From assembly GCF_001428255.1 (NCBI RefSeq), contig NZ_LMRW01000026.1, positions 162,481-218,101 of the forward strand: DNA of 55,621 bases, read 5' to 3'. Shown piece by piece: positions 17,027 through 26,953 of this stretch; the first letter of the stretch is position 1, and every line of letters starts with the position of its first letter. The notes beneath the pieces were generated by a model. The model saw only the letters and a list, made by a program, of their open reading frames with translations, did not search any database and was not told where the DNA came from. A program made the position numbers and the translations under genes. This stretch comes from Agromyces sp. Soil535 (GTDB taxonomy: Bacteria; Actinomycetota; Actinomycetes; Actinomycetales; Microbacteriaceae).

Positions 17027-19150
17027 ATGCCTTCGCAGTCCGCGCCGATCTCGCAGTCCGTGCCCGCCTCTGGCGCTACCGCGGCCACGGCGCCCGCACC
17101 CTCCGTGCCCGCCGCCCCTGCCGCGCCCGCCACGGCCGCCGGCCCTGAGGCTTCAGCGCGCAGCGGCTGGATCCCCGGCACCCCCGCGATCCGCTTCGGC
17201 GGCGACTACAACCCCGAGCAGTGGACGCGCGAGACCTGGCTCGAGGACATCGAGCTCATGCGCGAGGCCGGGGTCAACCTCGTGAGCGTCGGCATCTTCT
17301 CGTGGGCGCTGCTCGAACCGCGCGAGGGCGAGTACGACTTCTCGTTCCTCGACGAGGTGCTCGACCTGCTCGCGGGCGCCGGCATCGACGTCGACCTCGG
17401 CACGCCCACCACCGTGCCGCCGGCCTGGTTCTGGAAGGCGTACCCGCAAGCGCGTCCGGTGACCCGCGAGGGTGTCACGCTGGGCTTCGGCTCACGGGGC
17501 ATCGTGAGCCCGAGCTCCCCCGAGTACCGTCGCGCGGCGTCGGCGATTGCAGAGAAGCTGGCCGAGCGGTACGCGCACCACCCGGCGGTCGTCATGTGGC
17601 ACGTGCACAACGAGTACGGCGCCCCGGTCTCCGAGAGCTACGACGAGGCATCCGTCGCCAACTTCCGCGGCTGGCTCGAGCGGCGCTACGGGTCTCTCGG
17701 GGCCCTCAACCGCGCGTGGGGCACCACGTTCTGGGGCCAGGTCTACGGCGAATGGGACGAGGTGGACGCCCCGCGCGCGTCGGCGAGCGTGTCGAACCCG
17801 GCGCACCGCCTGGACTTCCATCGGTTCACGTCCGACGCGCTGCTCGAGTGCTTCGTGCTCGAGCGCGACGCGATCCGCCGCCACGCGTCGTAGCCGATCA
17901 CGACGAACTTCATGGCGACGAGCTGCCCGTCGGTCGACTACTGGCGCTGGGCGCCCGAGATCGACATCATCTCGAACGACCACTACCTGACGGCCTCGCG
18001 GCTCGACGCGCACGTGATGCTCGCGATGGACGCCGACTTCACGCGCTCGCTCGCTGCGGGCAGGCCGTGGGTGCTCATGGAGCACTCCCCCTCGGCCGTG
18101 AACTGGCAACCGCGCAACATCGCGAAGCGCCCCGGCGAGCTCGCGCGCAACAGCATGTCGCACCTCGCACGCGGCGCCGACGCGATCATGTTCTTCCAGT
18201 TCCGCGCGAGCCGGTTCGGCGCCGAGAAGTTCCACTCCGCGATGCTCCCCCACGCTGGGCGCTCGTCGCGCGTGTGGAACGAGGTCGTCGAGCTGGGCGA
18301 GCTGGCGGGCCACCTGTCGGAGCTGCGCGGCAGCCGCGTCGAGGCATCCGTCGCCGTGGTCTGGAGCACCGAGTCGTTCTGGGCGCAGGAGCTCGAATGG
18401 CGGCCGTCGGTCGACCTGTCGCACCGCGAGCGGCTCGAGGCGTTCTACTCCGAGCTGTGGAAGCTCGGCGTGACGGTCGACTTCGTGCATCCGGGGGCTG
18501 ATCTCTTGGGGTACCACGCGGTGTTCGCGCCGGCGCTGTACCTGCTCGACGAGGCGTCGGCGGCGAACCTGCGCGCGTATGTCGAGGGCGGCGGCGTGCT
18601 CGCGGTGTCGTACTTCTCGGGCATCGTCGACGAGTTCGACGCGGTGCCGGCGGGGCCGTTCCCTGGTCGTCTGCGCGAGGTGCTCGGGCTGTCGATCGAG
18701 GAGTTCCAGCCGCTGCGCGAGGGCGAGCGCGTCGCCGTCACGGGCGGGTCTTCGGGTTCCGTCTGGACCGACGAGATCGTGCTCGACGGCGCCGAGCCCG
18801 TCGAGCACTACATCGACGGCCCCGCGGCCGGGCTGCCCGCGTTCACGCGCAACGCCCTCGGCGACGGGTCGGCCTGGTACGTCTCGACGAAGCTCGACGG
18901 CTCGGCGCTGGGATCGTTCATCGACGACGTGCTCACCGACGCGGGCCTGACCGTCGTGCCGCCGCCCACCGGGCTCGAACGTGTCATCCGGGTCGCCGAC
19001 GACGGCACGCGGTTCCTCGTCGCGATCAACCATGCGGAGGCCGACGTGGTGATCGATGCGGTCGGCACCGATCTCGCGACGGGCGAGGCGACGGATGCCG
19101 CGACGCTCGTGCCCGCGGGTGCGACCCGGGTCATCCGCCTCGACGGCTGA
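17027..19150 (+). pseudogene. GH42 beta-galactosidase interrupted by an in-frame amber codon
   Basis: Codons 1-288 (after a Ala/Pro-rich N-terminus) give the start of the GH42 barrel: RFGGDYNPEQW, VNLVSVGIFSWALLEPREG and WHVHNEYG, with acid/base E196. Codon 289 is TAG (17891-17893). The same frame resumes at once with PITTNFM and runs to 19150, including nucleophile E352 in LMEHSPSAVNWQ, the trimerisation domain and the beta domain. The two catalytic residues lie on opposite sides of the stop, so neither half can work alone. A single base change would explain it. Start ATG follows AAGGGAGAA. The intact enzyme would split short galacto-oligosaccharides in the cytoplasm. Confidence 0.88.
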
Positions 19151-19279
19151 CGCAGGACAACTCCATACGCACCACCGCGTTCGGTCCACCCGGACGGAAC
19201 GACACCGCAGCGTCGCGGATCCGTTCGCCCTCTCGGGCGGCGACCCACTGGGCTGCCGAATCGAGAGGGAGCACGGATC

Positions 19280-21466
19280 GTGCACAAGCACAGCAGAGGA
19301 AGAAGGGGCGTCGTCGCGCTGGCGGCGGCCCTCGCAACCCTGGTCGCGGTGCCCGCGGGCGCGTCGGCGGCCGCGGCATCCGAACCGGGTGACGGCCCGG
19401 TCGACGCGGGCATCTTCGTCGAGAAGGTCGAGGGGCTCTCGCCCGACTTCGTGAACGGCGTGGATGTCTCGACCGTGCTGTCGCTCGAGGAGAGCGGCGT
19501 GGTCTTCCGCGACGCCACCGGCGCGCCCGCCGACCTGTTCGACGTGCTCGCCGCCGACGGCGTGAACACGGTGCGGGTACGTGTGTGGAACGACCCGTTC
19601 GACGCATCCGGCCACGGCTACGGCGGAGGCAACGTGGATGTCGCGCGCGCGGTCGAGATCGGGCAGCGGGCGACTGCGGCCGGGCTCAGCGTGCTCGTGG
19701 ACTTCCACTACTCGGACTTCTGGGCCGACCCGGCCCGCCAACTCGTGCCGAAGGCGTGGGCGGGGCTGACGCCGGCAGAGACGGTTACCGCGCTGCACGA
19801 ATTCACGGCTTCGTCGCTGCAGTCGTTCGAGGACGCGGGTGTCGCCGTGAGCATGGTGCAGATCGGCAACGAGACGAACAACGGCATCGCCGGTCACACG
19901 CGTGCGGGCCGCGAGATCGACGCCCAGTTCGCGGCGCTCGTCTCGGCGGGCAGTGCGGCAGTGCGCGAGGTACTGCCCGACGCGCTCGTGGCGGTGCACT
20001 TCACCAACCCCGAGACGGCGGGCCGGTACGCGACGTATGCCGCGGGTCTCGCCCAGTTCGGCGTCGACTACGACGTGTTCGCGAGCTCGTACTATCCGTA
20101 CTGGCACGGCACGACGGACAACCTGACGGCGGTGCTCACCGACATCGCGACGACCTACGGCAAGCAGGTCATGGTTGCCGAGACGTCGTGGGCGCACACG
20201 CTCGAAGACGGCGACGGGCACCCGAACGTGATCGGCTCGGGCACCATCACCGACGACTACCCCGTGAGCGTGCAGGGCCAGGCGACGCAGTTGCGCGACG
20301 TGATCGCCGCGGTCGCCGCCGTCGGCCACGCCGGCATCGGCGTCTTCTACTGGGAGCCTGCGTGGCTGCCGGTCGGTCCGCCTTCGGAGGTCGAGGCGAA
20401 CCGCGTGCTCTGGGAGCGCGACGGTTCGGGCTGGGCCACGAGTGCCGCCGCCTCGTACGACCCAGTGCACGTCGGCGAGTGGTTCGGCGGATCGGCGTGG
20501 GACAACCAGTCACTGTTCGCCTGGGACGGCACACCGCTCGAGTCGCTGCGCACGTTCGCGTACGTGGTCACGGGCGCGGTCGCTCCGCGCGAGGTCGTAT
20601 CGGTCGAGCAGGTCGAGCTGTCGGTGACGGATGGCTCGCCGGTGTCGCTGCCCGCGTCCATCACGGTCACCTACAACGACGGGACCACGGAGCATCCGTC
20701 GGTCATCTGGTCGAGTGCGGTCGATTGGATCCGCGGGCCGGGCGAGTACTCGATCCCGGGCCAGACCTCGACCGGGCTCTCCGTTGAGGCGTCGGTGACG
20801 GTGCTGGCGGAGAACCTCGTGCAGAACGGTTCGTTCGAATCGGCCGACATGAGCACGTGGACGCTGACCGGCCCGGCGGCCCGCACGCAGACCGCCGATG
20901 GCTCCGACGGCGACTTCGCTGTGACGTTCTGGAGCGGGCTGGCGTACACGACGTCGGTGTCGCAGACACTGACCGGCGTGCCAGCGGGTAAATACACGCT
21001 GCAGGGCACGACGCAGGGAACCGGCTCCCCCGCCGGCGACTCGCGCGTGCTCTCTGCTACGACGTCGGCGGGCTCGTGGAGCGCGCCACTCGAGTTCACG
21101 GCCTGGAACGAGTTCCACACGGCCGCCGTGCCTGGCGTGGTCGTCGGCGCCGACGGCATCGTCGAGCTGCGTGCCGACTTCGCACTCACGGCGGGCGCGT
21201 GGGGCGTGGTCGACGACGTGCGACTCGTCGCCGCGTCAGACGCGCCGCCGGTCGATACCTCGGCCTTGTCGACAGCACTCGCCTCAGCCGCCTCCACCGA
21301 CCGCTCGAAGTACGCGGATGCCTCGCTCGCCACGCTCGACGCGGCGGCCGCGATCGGCGACGTCGTGCTCGCCGGATCGCGGGCGACGCAAGCCGACGTG
21401 AAGGAAGCAACGAAGCTGGTGGAGAAGGCGGTGAAGAAGCTGGAGCCGGTGAACGCAAAGGGCTGA
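19280..21466 (+). CDS. secreted GH53 endo-beta-1,4-galactanase with C-terminal accessory domains
   Basis: A 728-aa protein with a signal peptide (GVVALAAALATLVAVPAGASA). Residues about 45-430 form the GH53 barrel with FVNGVDVSTVLSLEESG, acid/base E198 in QIGNETNNG and nucleophile E301 in VAETSWAH. Then come a bacterial Ig-like repeat (about 435-510), a CBM61-like galactan-binding sandwich (ENLVQNGSFESADMSTWTLTG..., about 512-650) and a FIVAR-like helical segment (660-728). It would cut galactan side chains of pectin outside the cell, feeding the importer encoded on the other strand. GTG start with AGGGAG upstream. No LPXTG anchor follows. Confidence 0.88.
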   Translation: MHKHSRGRRGVVALAAALATLVAVPAGASAAAASEPGDGPVDAGIFVEKVEGLSPDFVNGVDVSTVLSLEESGVVFRDATGAPADLFDVLAADGVNTVRVRVWNDPFDASGHGYGGGNVDVARAVEIGQRATAAGLSVLVDFHYSDFWADPARQLVPKAWAGLTPAETVTALHEFTASSLQSFEDAGVAVSMVQIGNETNNGIAGHTRAGREIDAQFAALVSAGSAAVREVLPDALVAVHFTNPETAGRYATYAAGLAQFGVDYDVFASSYYPYWHGTTDNLTAVLTDIATTYGKQVMVAETSWAHTLEDGDGHPNVIGSGTITDDYPVSVQGQATQLRDVIAAVAAVGHAGIGVFYWEPAWLPVGPPSEVEANRVLWERDGSGWATSAAASYDPVHVGEWFGGSAWDNQSLFAWDGTPLESLRTFAYVVTGAVAPREVVSVEQVELSVTDGSPVSLPASITVTYNDGTTEHPSVIWSSAVDWIRGPGEYSIPGQTSTGLSVEASVTVLAENLVQNGSFESADMSTWTLTGPAARTQTADGSDGDFAVTFWSGLAYTTSVSQTLTGVPAGKYTLQGTTQGTGSPAGDSRVLSATTSAGSWSAPLEFTAWNEFHTAAVPGVVVGADGIVELRADFALTAGAWGVVDDVRLVAASDAPPVDTSALSTALASAASTDRSKYADASLATLDAAAAIGDVVLAGSRATQADVKEATKLVEKAVKKLEPVNAKG

Positions 21467-21476
21467 GTCAGGCGAG

Positions 21477-21510
21477 GGGTGAGCGGATGCCGCTCGGCAT
21501 CCGTTCACCC
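21477..21510 (+). terminator. hairpin terminator after the galactanase gene
   Basis: A 15-bp stem with one G-T wobble (21477-21491 against 21496-21510) and a 4-nt loop starts 11 nt after the stop codon. No U-tract follows, as is usual in this DNA. Confidence 0.55.
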
Positions 21511-21588
21511 GCACGGCCCGGCATGGCCGGACGGGCTCATCGAGGTGCTGGCGCGGCCACGCGACCGATGCCGCCGGCGTGCACGCAC

Positions 21589-22947
21589 TCAGAATCCACC
21601 GCCGTCACCGCCGCCGAAACCGCCCCCGTCGCCGAACCCACCGAAGCCGCCGCCCCCGTCGCCGAAGTCACCGCCCCCACCGCCAACGTCGCCACCGCCC
21701 GCACCGCCGCCGAAGAAGCCGCCGCCCCCGCCGTCCCCCGCAAGATACCCGCCGCCCCACCCCTTGGTGTCACCGACCAGCGGCACGCCGAATCGCGACT
21801 CGTCGCCCCGCTGCAGTGCCCTGCCGCCGACGCGGATGGGCTGCGACAACTCGGCCGCGACGATGGCGATGCACGAGACGAGGCGATCCGCCGAGAACGG
21901 AGCGACCGAGCGATACCAGGCAGGCACGACGCCCGAGCGCTCGGCGACCTCGGCGACGCGCTTGATGACGGATGCCTCGTCGAGCAGCACCGCCCACGGC
22001 AGCAGCTGCTCGCCGGCGGCCGAGCTCCTGACACCCGAGCCCGCGACACCCGAGCTCGCAACATCCGAGCTCGCGACACCCGAGCTCGCGACATCCGCGC
22101 TCGCAAGGTCCTCCCGAAAGCGGATCGCCCGCTCACGGAGCTGCAACCCTGCCGCGTTCAACGGGATCCAGCGAGGCAGGAGCATGCGCAGCCCGAGCGC
22201 CGCAGCGCCGATGCCGATAGCGCTCCACGCGATCGAGTTCCCGGCGTCATCGCCGAGCCCGAGGGTGACGAATCCCAGGACGACCCCGAGCACACCTCCG
22301 ACCGAGGCGGCCCGGAATCGGCCGACCGGGCGCGGCTCGCGGTACCACTCCGCCGCCTCACGGAACCCGTTGCGCGTCACCGCGACGAGGAGTTCGTTCT
22401 GCTTGACGACGCGGTCGACGTCGACGCTCGAACCACGCAAGGGCGTGTTCGAACCACCGGATAGCCCGGGCGCGAGCAACGCTCGCACGGTGCCGTCCTC
22501 GGTGTCACCCGACTCGGCGATCGCGCCGACGGCCAGCGGGTTGTCGGTGGCGACGACGAGGCGGATGTCACGAGCACGGCCCTCTTCACCGTCGCCGACG
22601 CCGCGCCGATCGTGGATCGCGATGACGCCGTCGCCGGCGAGCTGCATCACGGTCGCCGGCAGCCACCGCGTCGACGCGATTCCCGACACGAACGCGACGG
22701 GAAGCAGCCCCGCCGTCTTCGGATCGGTCGACGCGTACGTGATGCCCTCCTCGGGTTTCCGCAACCACGCGACGATCAGGGAGCCGACGGCAACCGCGGC
22801 GGTCAGGGAGCCGGCGAGCGCGATGAGGGGCAGCAGCGCGGTCCCGAGGCCTCCGCCAGCGGATACCGCGAGCGGCTCGGTGCCTGTGCCGGCATCCGCC
22901 AGGTCCACGATGATCTGGTTCAGCGCCGCGACGACCGATCGTCCCAT
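21589..22947 (-). CDS. DUF2207-like membrane protein, N-terminally short, Gly-rich tail
   Basis: A 452-aa protein. Two early hydrophobic segments (LLPLIALAGSLTAAVAVGSLIVAW) lead into TYASTDPKTAGLLPVAFVSG and a cytoplasmic domain with LQLAGDGVIAIHD-type and WAVLLDEASVIKRVAEVAE segments, then WYRSV and a tail of alternating Gly and Asp/Phe residues. This matches the C-terminal half of DUF2207 (YdhE/YmdB-type membrane) proteins, while the usual signal peptide and extracellular N-terminal domain are absent. Five 15-bp repeats (22031-22105) add an (A-S-S-x-V)-type linker. Function unknown. Confidence 0.7.
   Translation of the reverse strand: MGRSVVAALNQIIVDLADAGTGTEPLAVSAGGGLGTALLPLIALAGSLTAAVAVGSLIVAWLRKPEEGITYASTDPKTAGLLPVAFVSGIASTRWLPATVMQLAGDGVIAIHDRRGVGDGEEGRARDIRLVVATDNPLAVGAIAESGDTEDGTVRALLAPGLSGGSNTPLRGSSVDVDRVVKQNELLVAVTRNGFREAAEWYREPRPVGRFRAASVGGVLGVVLGFVTLGLGDDAGNSIAWSAIGIGAAALGLRMLLPRWIPLNAAGLQLRERAIRFREDLASADVASSGVASSDVASSGVAGSGVRSSAAGEQLLPWAVLLDEASVIKRVAEVAERSGVVPAWYRSVAPFSADRLVSCIAIVAAELSQPIRVGGRALQRGDESRFGVPLVGDTKGWGGGYLAGDGGGGGFFGGGAGGGDVGGGGGDFGDGGGGFGGFGDGGGFGGGDGGGF
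22031..22105. repeat. five tandem 15-bp repeats inside the DUF2207-like gene
   Basis: Units of ACAYCCGAGCTCGCG keep the frame and encode a five-residue repeat of Ala/Ser/Val/Asp/Gly type between the second membrane pair and the C-terminal domain. Copy number is likely to vary between strains. Confidence 0.7.
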
Positions 22948-23096
22948 GACCGGAGGTTACCCCCGTAGGGCCACGCAGGGCACAGCGGAAGCCACCCATC
23001 TCTTGGCGGCTCCAGCTCCCTGACCGGCGAGCCTCCATGACCGGCGAGCCGGCAAGAGCGCCTTCAAGGCCTCTCGTGCGGTGCCCGACGCCTGCC

Positions 23097-24728
23097 CTAC
23101 TTCGCGAACTTCTTCAGGGCGACCTCCGCGATCCTGTCGAGCTGCTTCGCCGTGAGGCGGCCGTCGAAACTGCGCGCCTCACGGGCGATCGCCGCGACCA
23201 GGTCGCGTCGGCCGCGGAGGCCGATGCGGCGCCAGTCGGGGTCGACGGGCACGGGACCCTTCCCGGGCACCCAGATGACCCCGGGGGAGTCATCGATGAG
23301 GCCGAACAGGATGTAGACCCAAGCCAAGAACCGGTCCTCGATTCGGCGGAAACCGTCGTCGCGCTCGATCCTCTCGAAGATCGCCTTCAGGTTCGGCATG
23401 ACGCCGATCCGGTCCACGCCGGGGTCGGCGCTCGGCGTGTTGACGCCCGAGCGCAGCCACGAGCGCACCGTCCACGGATCCATGACGTTCCCGGCGTGCG
23501 CACGGCGCCAGCTCTGCAGCAGCACCGCTGCCCCCGTGACGATGGGGGTCGCACCCGACGTGCCGCCGAACGAGGTCGTGTACGCCGTGGTGGTGGTGCC
23601 CGTCCATCCGTCGCCCGTCGTGTCGATGTTCTGCCCCCACCCGTAGCAGTCGATGCGGCTGCCGTGGTTCGAGAACCCCAGCCGGGAGTGCGGTGCAGCG
23701 GATGTCGCGGCGCCGACCATGATGGCACCCGAATCGCGGTAGTCGACGTCGTCGACGCGCAGCACGTGCTTGCCGTCGGCGTCCGTCCAGTCGTCGAGGT
23801 CGTTGCCGCCGTTGCCGCCCGCTTCGACCACCACGATCCCGGCGTCGACCGCGTCGCGGATCGCGTCGAACACGGCCGGTTCGACCTCTACGGGCAGGTA
23901 CGACGACCCGCCCACCGTGGTCTGCGCTTCGAGCAGCAGCACGTCGCCGGGCGACATCGCGTCGGCCGCCGAGATGATCGCGCCGGCCGTGCTGTACGTC
24001 GTCGACGTGCGGAATTGCGACACGACGCGCGTCGACGCGGCAGGTGCGATGCCCACGCCACCGCGGGTGTTGTCGACCGCGGCCACCTCGCCGAGGACCG
24101 CCGTGCCGTGGCCGTGGTAGGCCTGGCTCACGCCCGAGATGATCGTGATGCCCGCGCCGACGAGGTCCTCGTGCGTGAGCGTCCAGCCCTGCTCGAGGTC
24201 AACGAACCCGATCGTCGAGCCGTCGGTGGCACCCCACGCCCACCGCGCGTCGATGCCCTCGGGGGCCGCGTCGAGGTAGCCCTGGCTGGCGCTTCGCGGA
24301 TCGTCGTCGGGATTCACCGGCGGCGGGGTGGGCCCGCCCTCCACGTAGGCGGTCTCGATGTCGTCACGGGCGCCGAGCTCCTTCGCGAGTTGCTCTGCGG
24401 ATGCCGCGTCGGGCACCGTGATCACCGCATACCCGTCGAACCGCGCGCGGCGTCCCCGACCGATGCGGTCGCGCTCGGGGACGAGCGACTCGAGGTGCGC
24501 TTCGCCGGCGATCCGCCGCTGGTAGTCCGTGATCACGTCGCCCAGGTAGGCGAACGCGTCGACCATGTCACGGCCGACGTCCTCCTCCGGTGCCCCGGCG
24601 CGGCGCTCGGGCGGCCGTTCCCGCTCCGCCCGCTCCCGCCGAGCCTCGTCGCGCACCTTCACCACGACGCGCGGCTGCACCTCCGGTGCGTCGACCGGTG
24701 CCGGTTCCTTGCCGTCGATGAGTCCCAT
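23097..24728 (-). CDS. subtilisin-like S8 serine peptidase without a signal peptide
   Basis: A 543-aa protein. The N-terminal 130 residues, highly charged at first (RRERAERERPPERR), resemble an inhibitor-I9-like prodomain (FDGYAVITVPDAASAEQLAKELGARDDIETAYVE). The catalytic domain has D177 (GFVDLEQGW), H207 (HGHGTAVLGE), oxyanion N306 (AGGNGGND) and S391 (FGGTSGATPIV). The C-terminus (about 470-543) is a helical extension. No export signal is visible from either candidate start (24728 or 24752), which is odd for the family. It diverges from the tyrosinase gene. Confidence 0.85.
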   Translation of the reverse strand: MGLIDGKEPAPVDAPEVQPRVVVKVRDEARRERAERERPPERRAGAPEEDVGRDMVDAFAYLGDVITDYQRRIAGEAHLESLVPERDRIGRGRRARFDGYAVITVPDAASAEQLAKELGARDDIETAYVEGGPTPPPVNPDDDPRSASQGYLDAAPEGIDARWAWGATDGSTIGFVDLEQGWTLTHEDLVGAGITIISGVSQAYHGHGTAVLGEVAAVDNTRGGVGIAPAASTRVVSQFRTSTTYSTAGAIISAADAMSPGDVLLLEAQTTVGGSSYLPVEVEPAVFDAIRDAVDAGIVVVEAGGNGGNDLDDWTDADGKHVLRVDDVDYRDSGAIMVGAATSAAPHSRLGFSNHGSRIDCYGWGQNIDTTGDGWTGTTTTAYTTSFGGTSGATPIVTGAAVLLQSWRRAHAGNVMDPWTVRSWLRSGVNTPSADPGVDRIGVMPNLKAIFERIERDDGFRRIEDRFLAWVYILFGLIDDSPGVIWVPGKGPVPVDPDWRRIGLRGRRDLVAAIAREARSFDGRLTAKQLDRIAEVALKKFAK

Positions 24729-25051
24729 GATCTGCTCGCTTCCGTTCCGCATGGCGGTCGTGCGTGCACGTGCAGGCGCCGCGCGCGGCGGCCGGCCATT
24801 CCCATTGGGGTCAGGGGCATTCTGCGCCCCGGCGGACGGGGCCGCATCCGGGCTGGCCCGGATGGCGCACGGCCGATCTCGTCCGCGGGCTCCCTCCGCA
24901 CCGGCTGCCTTCGCGTCCGCGCCGAGAGCCCGGATCTCAGTGCTGGCCCCGGGACGGGACGCCCCGCCGCGCAGTATCCTGCGTCCGATCGGAGCGCCGC
25001 GACGTGAGGGGCGCCGCGGGTCGCCTCCGCACGAGGAAATGGGGAACCATC
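24729..25051. other. 323-bp divergent intergenic region
   Basis: It separates the S8 peptidase and tyrosinase starts. A TATCCT hexamer about 70 nt before the tyrosinase start is a weak -10 candidate; I see no clear -35, operator or small gene. The sequence is very GC-rich with several short inverted repeats. Confidence 0.4.
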
Positions 25052-26950
25052 GTGCTTTCATCGCGACTCTTCGCCAGCGACGACCTGCTCGAGCGGATCG
25101 CCGACGGCGCACCGGACCGCATCTCGCAGACGCAGAACCGGTTCGACCCTGCCGTCGGCAAGGTGCAGGCCGCGCTGCTGTTCTGGCGACCGGACCTGCT
25201 GCCAGTGCACGGCGCCGACTCGGAGTACGGCGGCGAGACCGCCGCCGGAGTGGTGCAGTTCAAGGTCGAGGAACTCGGCGTCGTCGATCCGATCCCCGAC
25301 GTCGGGCCCCTCACGGTCCAGCGTCTCGACGCGATCGCGGCCGCAGCGGAGGCGCCAGCGCCCGCCGCCGTGCGCGTCCGGCATGACATCTGGGCGCTGC
25401 AGCCGACGGCGGACAGCCCGTGGCATCCGATCGTCGACGCCTACGAGCGCGCGGTCGCCGCACTGCGCAACCCGAATCGCACGGCACCGTCGCGGTGGGA
25501 TTACCAGGCCGCCCTGCACGGCACACCCTTCGCGACCGGCGACCCGTTGCTCGCGAACTGCCAGCACGGGACCTGGTACTTCCTGCCCTGGCACCGCATC
25601 TACCTCGCGCACTTCGAGCGCGTCCTCCTCGACGTCATCGCCGGCCTGGACGAGGTCGACGACGACACGAAGGCGACGTGGGCGCTGCCGTACTGGAACT
25701 ACCACCGGCCGGCCACCGCGTTCCTGCCGCATCCGTTCCGCGCACCGCAGCGCCCGGACGGCACACCCAACCACCTGCACGACCCGGCGCGCACGCTCGT
25801 CGACACGCTCATTCCGCCGACCTCGCTCGACACGGCCGGATGGCTCGACCGGAACCTGCCGTTCAGTGGACCGTTCGACAGCCAGGTGAACGTGACGTTC
25901 GGCGGCGAGCGCACGCTCGCGACCCACGTCGCCGCGGGCGGGACGGGCCAGCTCGAGCGCTCTCCGCACAACTCCGTGCACAACGCCGTCGGCGGTCAGA
26001 TGCTGAACCCGGCCGTGGCGGGTCGCGATCCGGTGTTCTGGCTGCACCATGCCAACGTCGACCGCCTGTGGGAGGTGTGGCGCGTGACCCAGGGAGTCGG
26101 GCGCGACGAGACCAGGAACGCGTACCTCGACGAGCCGTTCCCGTTCCTCGAGCTCGACGGCGATATCGACCCGTGGCATCCGTCGGATGTCGTCGACACC
26201 GGGCTCCGCGGGTACGAGTACGACGACCTGTCGAAGCCGGCGCCGGTGTTCGTCCTCGGGGTGCTGCAGCCGGAGTGGGTGGATGCGCTCATGGGTGTGT
26301 TCGCGCCGGGGCCGGTGGGTGGGCCGGTGCCGCCGGTCGAACCTCCGGCGCCGCTCATCGGCGGGGGCGTCGGTGACGCTGAGGCAGGGGCAGGCGCAGG
26401 CGAGGCGGATGGTGCGGGCCGCCCCGAGCGGCGCCCGCAGGCCGAGCCGCTTCCCGAACCGCAGCCCCGCCGCATCGAGCGGATCGGCGCACTGGACCGG
26501 ACCCTGCGGCTCACCGGGGGCGAATCGCCGACGCTCGAGTTCCGGCTCGAAGTCCCGCCGCCTCCGCCCCCGGGCGACCTGGCCGAGGACGCGGACGCCC
26601 GCGCGCCCGAGCCACCGACACGCTACTTCATCCGCGTCGAGCACCTGTCGGTGACGCGGAACTCCGACCGCATGTACGAGCTGTACCTCGATCCCGACGG
26701 CGAAGATCCCGACGCCGCCCGCTTCGTCGCGACACTCCCGACGTTCGGCGCAGAGCGGGCCGACGAGCCGGACAGCGAGCACGGCCTGTCGTTCACGTTC
26801 GAGATCACCGACATCGTCGAGGACCTCATCGCGAACGGAACGTGGAACCCGTCGGTGGCCCGCGTGACCCTCCGACTCGGCGGCGAGGCGAGCGAGCGGT
26901 CGCCCGATCCGGAGCTCTCGATCGGCAGCATCGACATCTTCGCGGGTTGA
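25052..26950 (+). CDS. tyrosinase-family copper oxidase with extra N- and C-terminal domains
   Basis: A 632-aa protein. Residues about 20-80 look like a peptidoglycan-binding-type helical domain (VGKVQAALLFWRPDLLP...GGETAAGVVQFK). The copper core follows: CuA ligands H156, H172 and H181 (QHGTWYFLPWHRIYLAHFER) and CuB ligands H306, H310 and H333 (PHNSVHNAVGG ... DPVFWLHHANVDRLW). Residues about 435-520 are a Pro/Gly/Ala linker, and the last 110 form a beta-rich domain perhaps shielding the site as in plant or latent tyrosinases. It oxidises phenols or catechols. GTG start at 25052 follows GGGGAA. No signal peptide is seen. Confidence 0.88.
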   Translation: MLSSRLFASDDLLERIADGAPDRISQTQNRFDPAVGKVQAALLFWRPDLLPVHGADSEYGGETAAGVVQFKVEELGVVDPIPDVGPLTVQRLDAIAAAAEAPAPAAVRVRHDIWALQPTADSPWHPIVDAYERAVAALRNPNRTAPSRWDYQAALHGTPFATGDPLLANCQHGTWYFLPWHRIYLAHFERVLLDVIAGLDEVDDDTKATWALPYWNYHRPATAFLPHPFRAPQRPDGTPNHLHDPARTLVDTLIPPTSLDTAGWLDRNLPFSGPFDSQVNVTFGGERTLATHVAAGGTGQLERSPHNSVHNAVGGQMLNPAVAGRDPVFWLHHANVDRLWEVWRVTQGVGRDETRNAYLDEPFPFLELDGDIDPWHPSDVVDTGLRGYEYDDLSKPAPVFVLGVLQPEWVDALMGVFAPGPVGGPVPPVEPPAPLIGGGVGDAEAGAGAGEADGAGRPERRPQAEPLPEPQPRRIERIGALDRTLRLTGGESPTLEFRLEVPPPPPPGDLAEDADARAPEPPTRYFIRVEHLSVTRNSDRMYELYLDPDGEDPDAARFVATLPTFGAERADEPDSEHGLSFTFEITDIVEDLIANGTWNPSVARVTLRLGGEASERSPDPELSIGSIDIFAG

Positions 26951-26953
26951 GCC

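Noticed and set aside
17891..17893. Programmed stop-codon recoding (pyrrolysine or readthrough) in GH42
   Set aside because: Nothing supports it: no pyrrolysine genes or special downstream element in view, and the position is not a known recoded site; mutation or error is simpler.
17492..20470. A 992-codon open frame on the minus strand opposite the GH42 and GH53 genes
   Set aside because: It is a GC-codon shadow: residue content is Arg/Ala/His/Asp-rich without domains, while the plus strand shows clear glycosidase motifs.
23021..23050. TGACCGGCGAGCC repeated twice at 17-bp period
   Set aside because: Only two copies, no neighbouring promoter elements; too little to call an operator.
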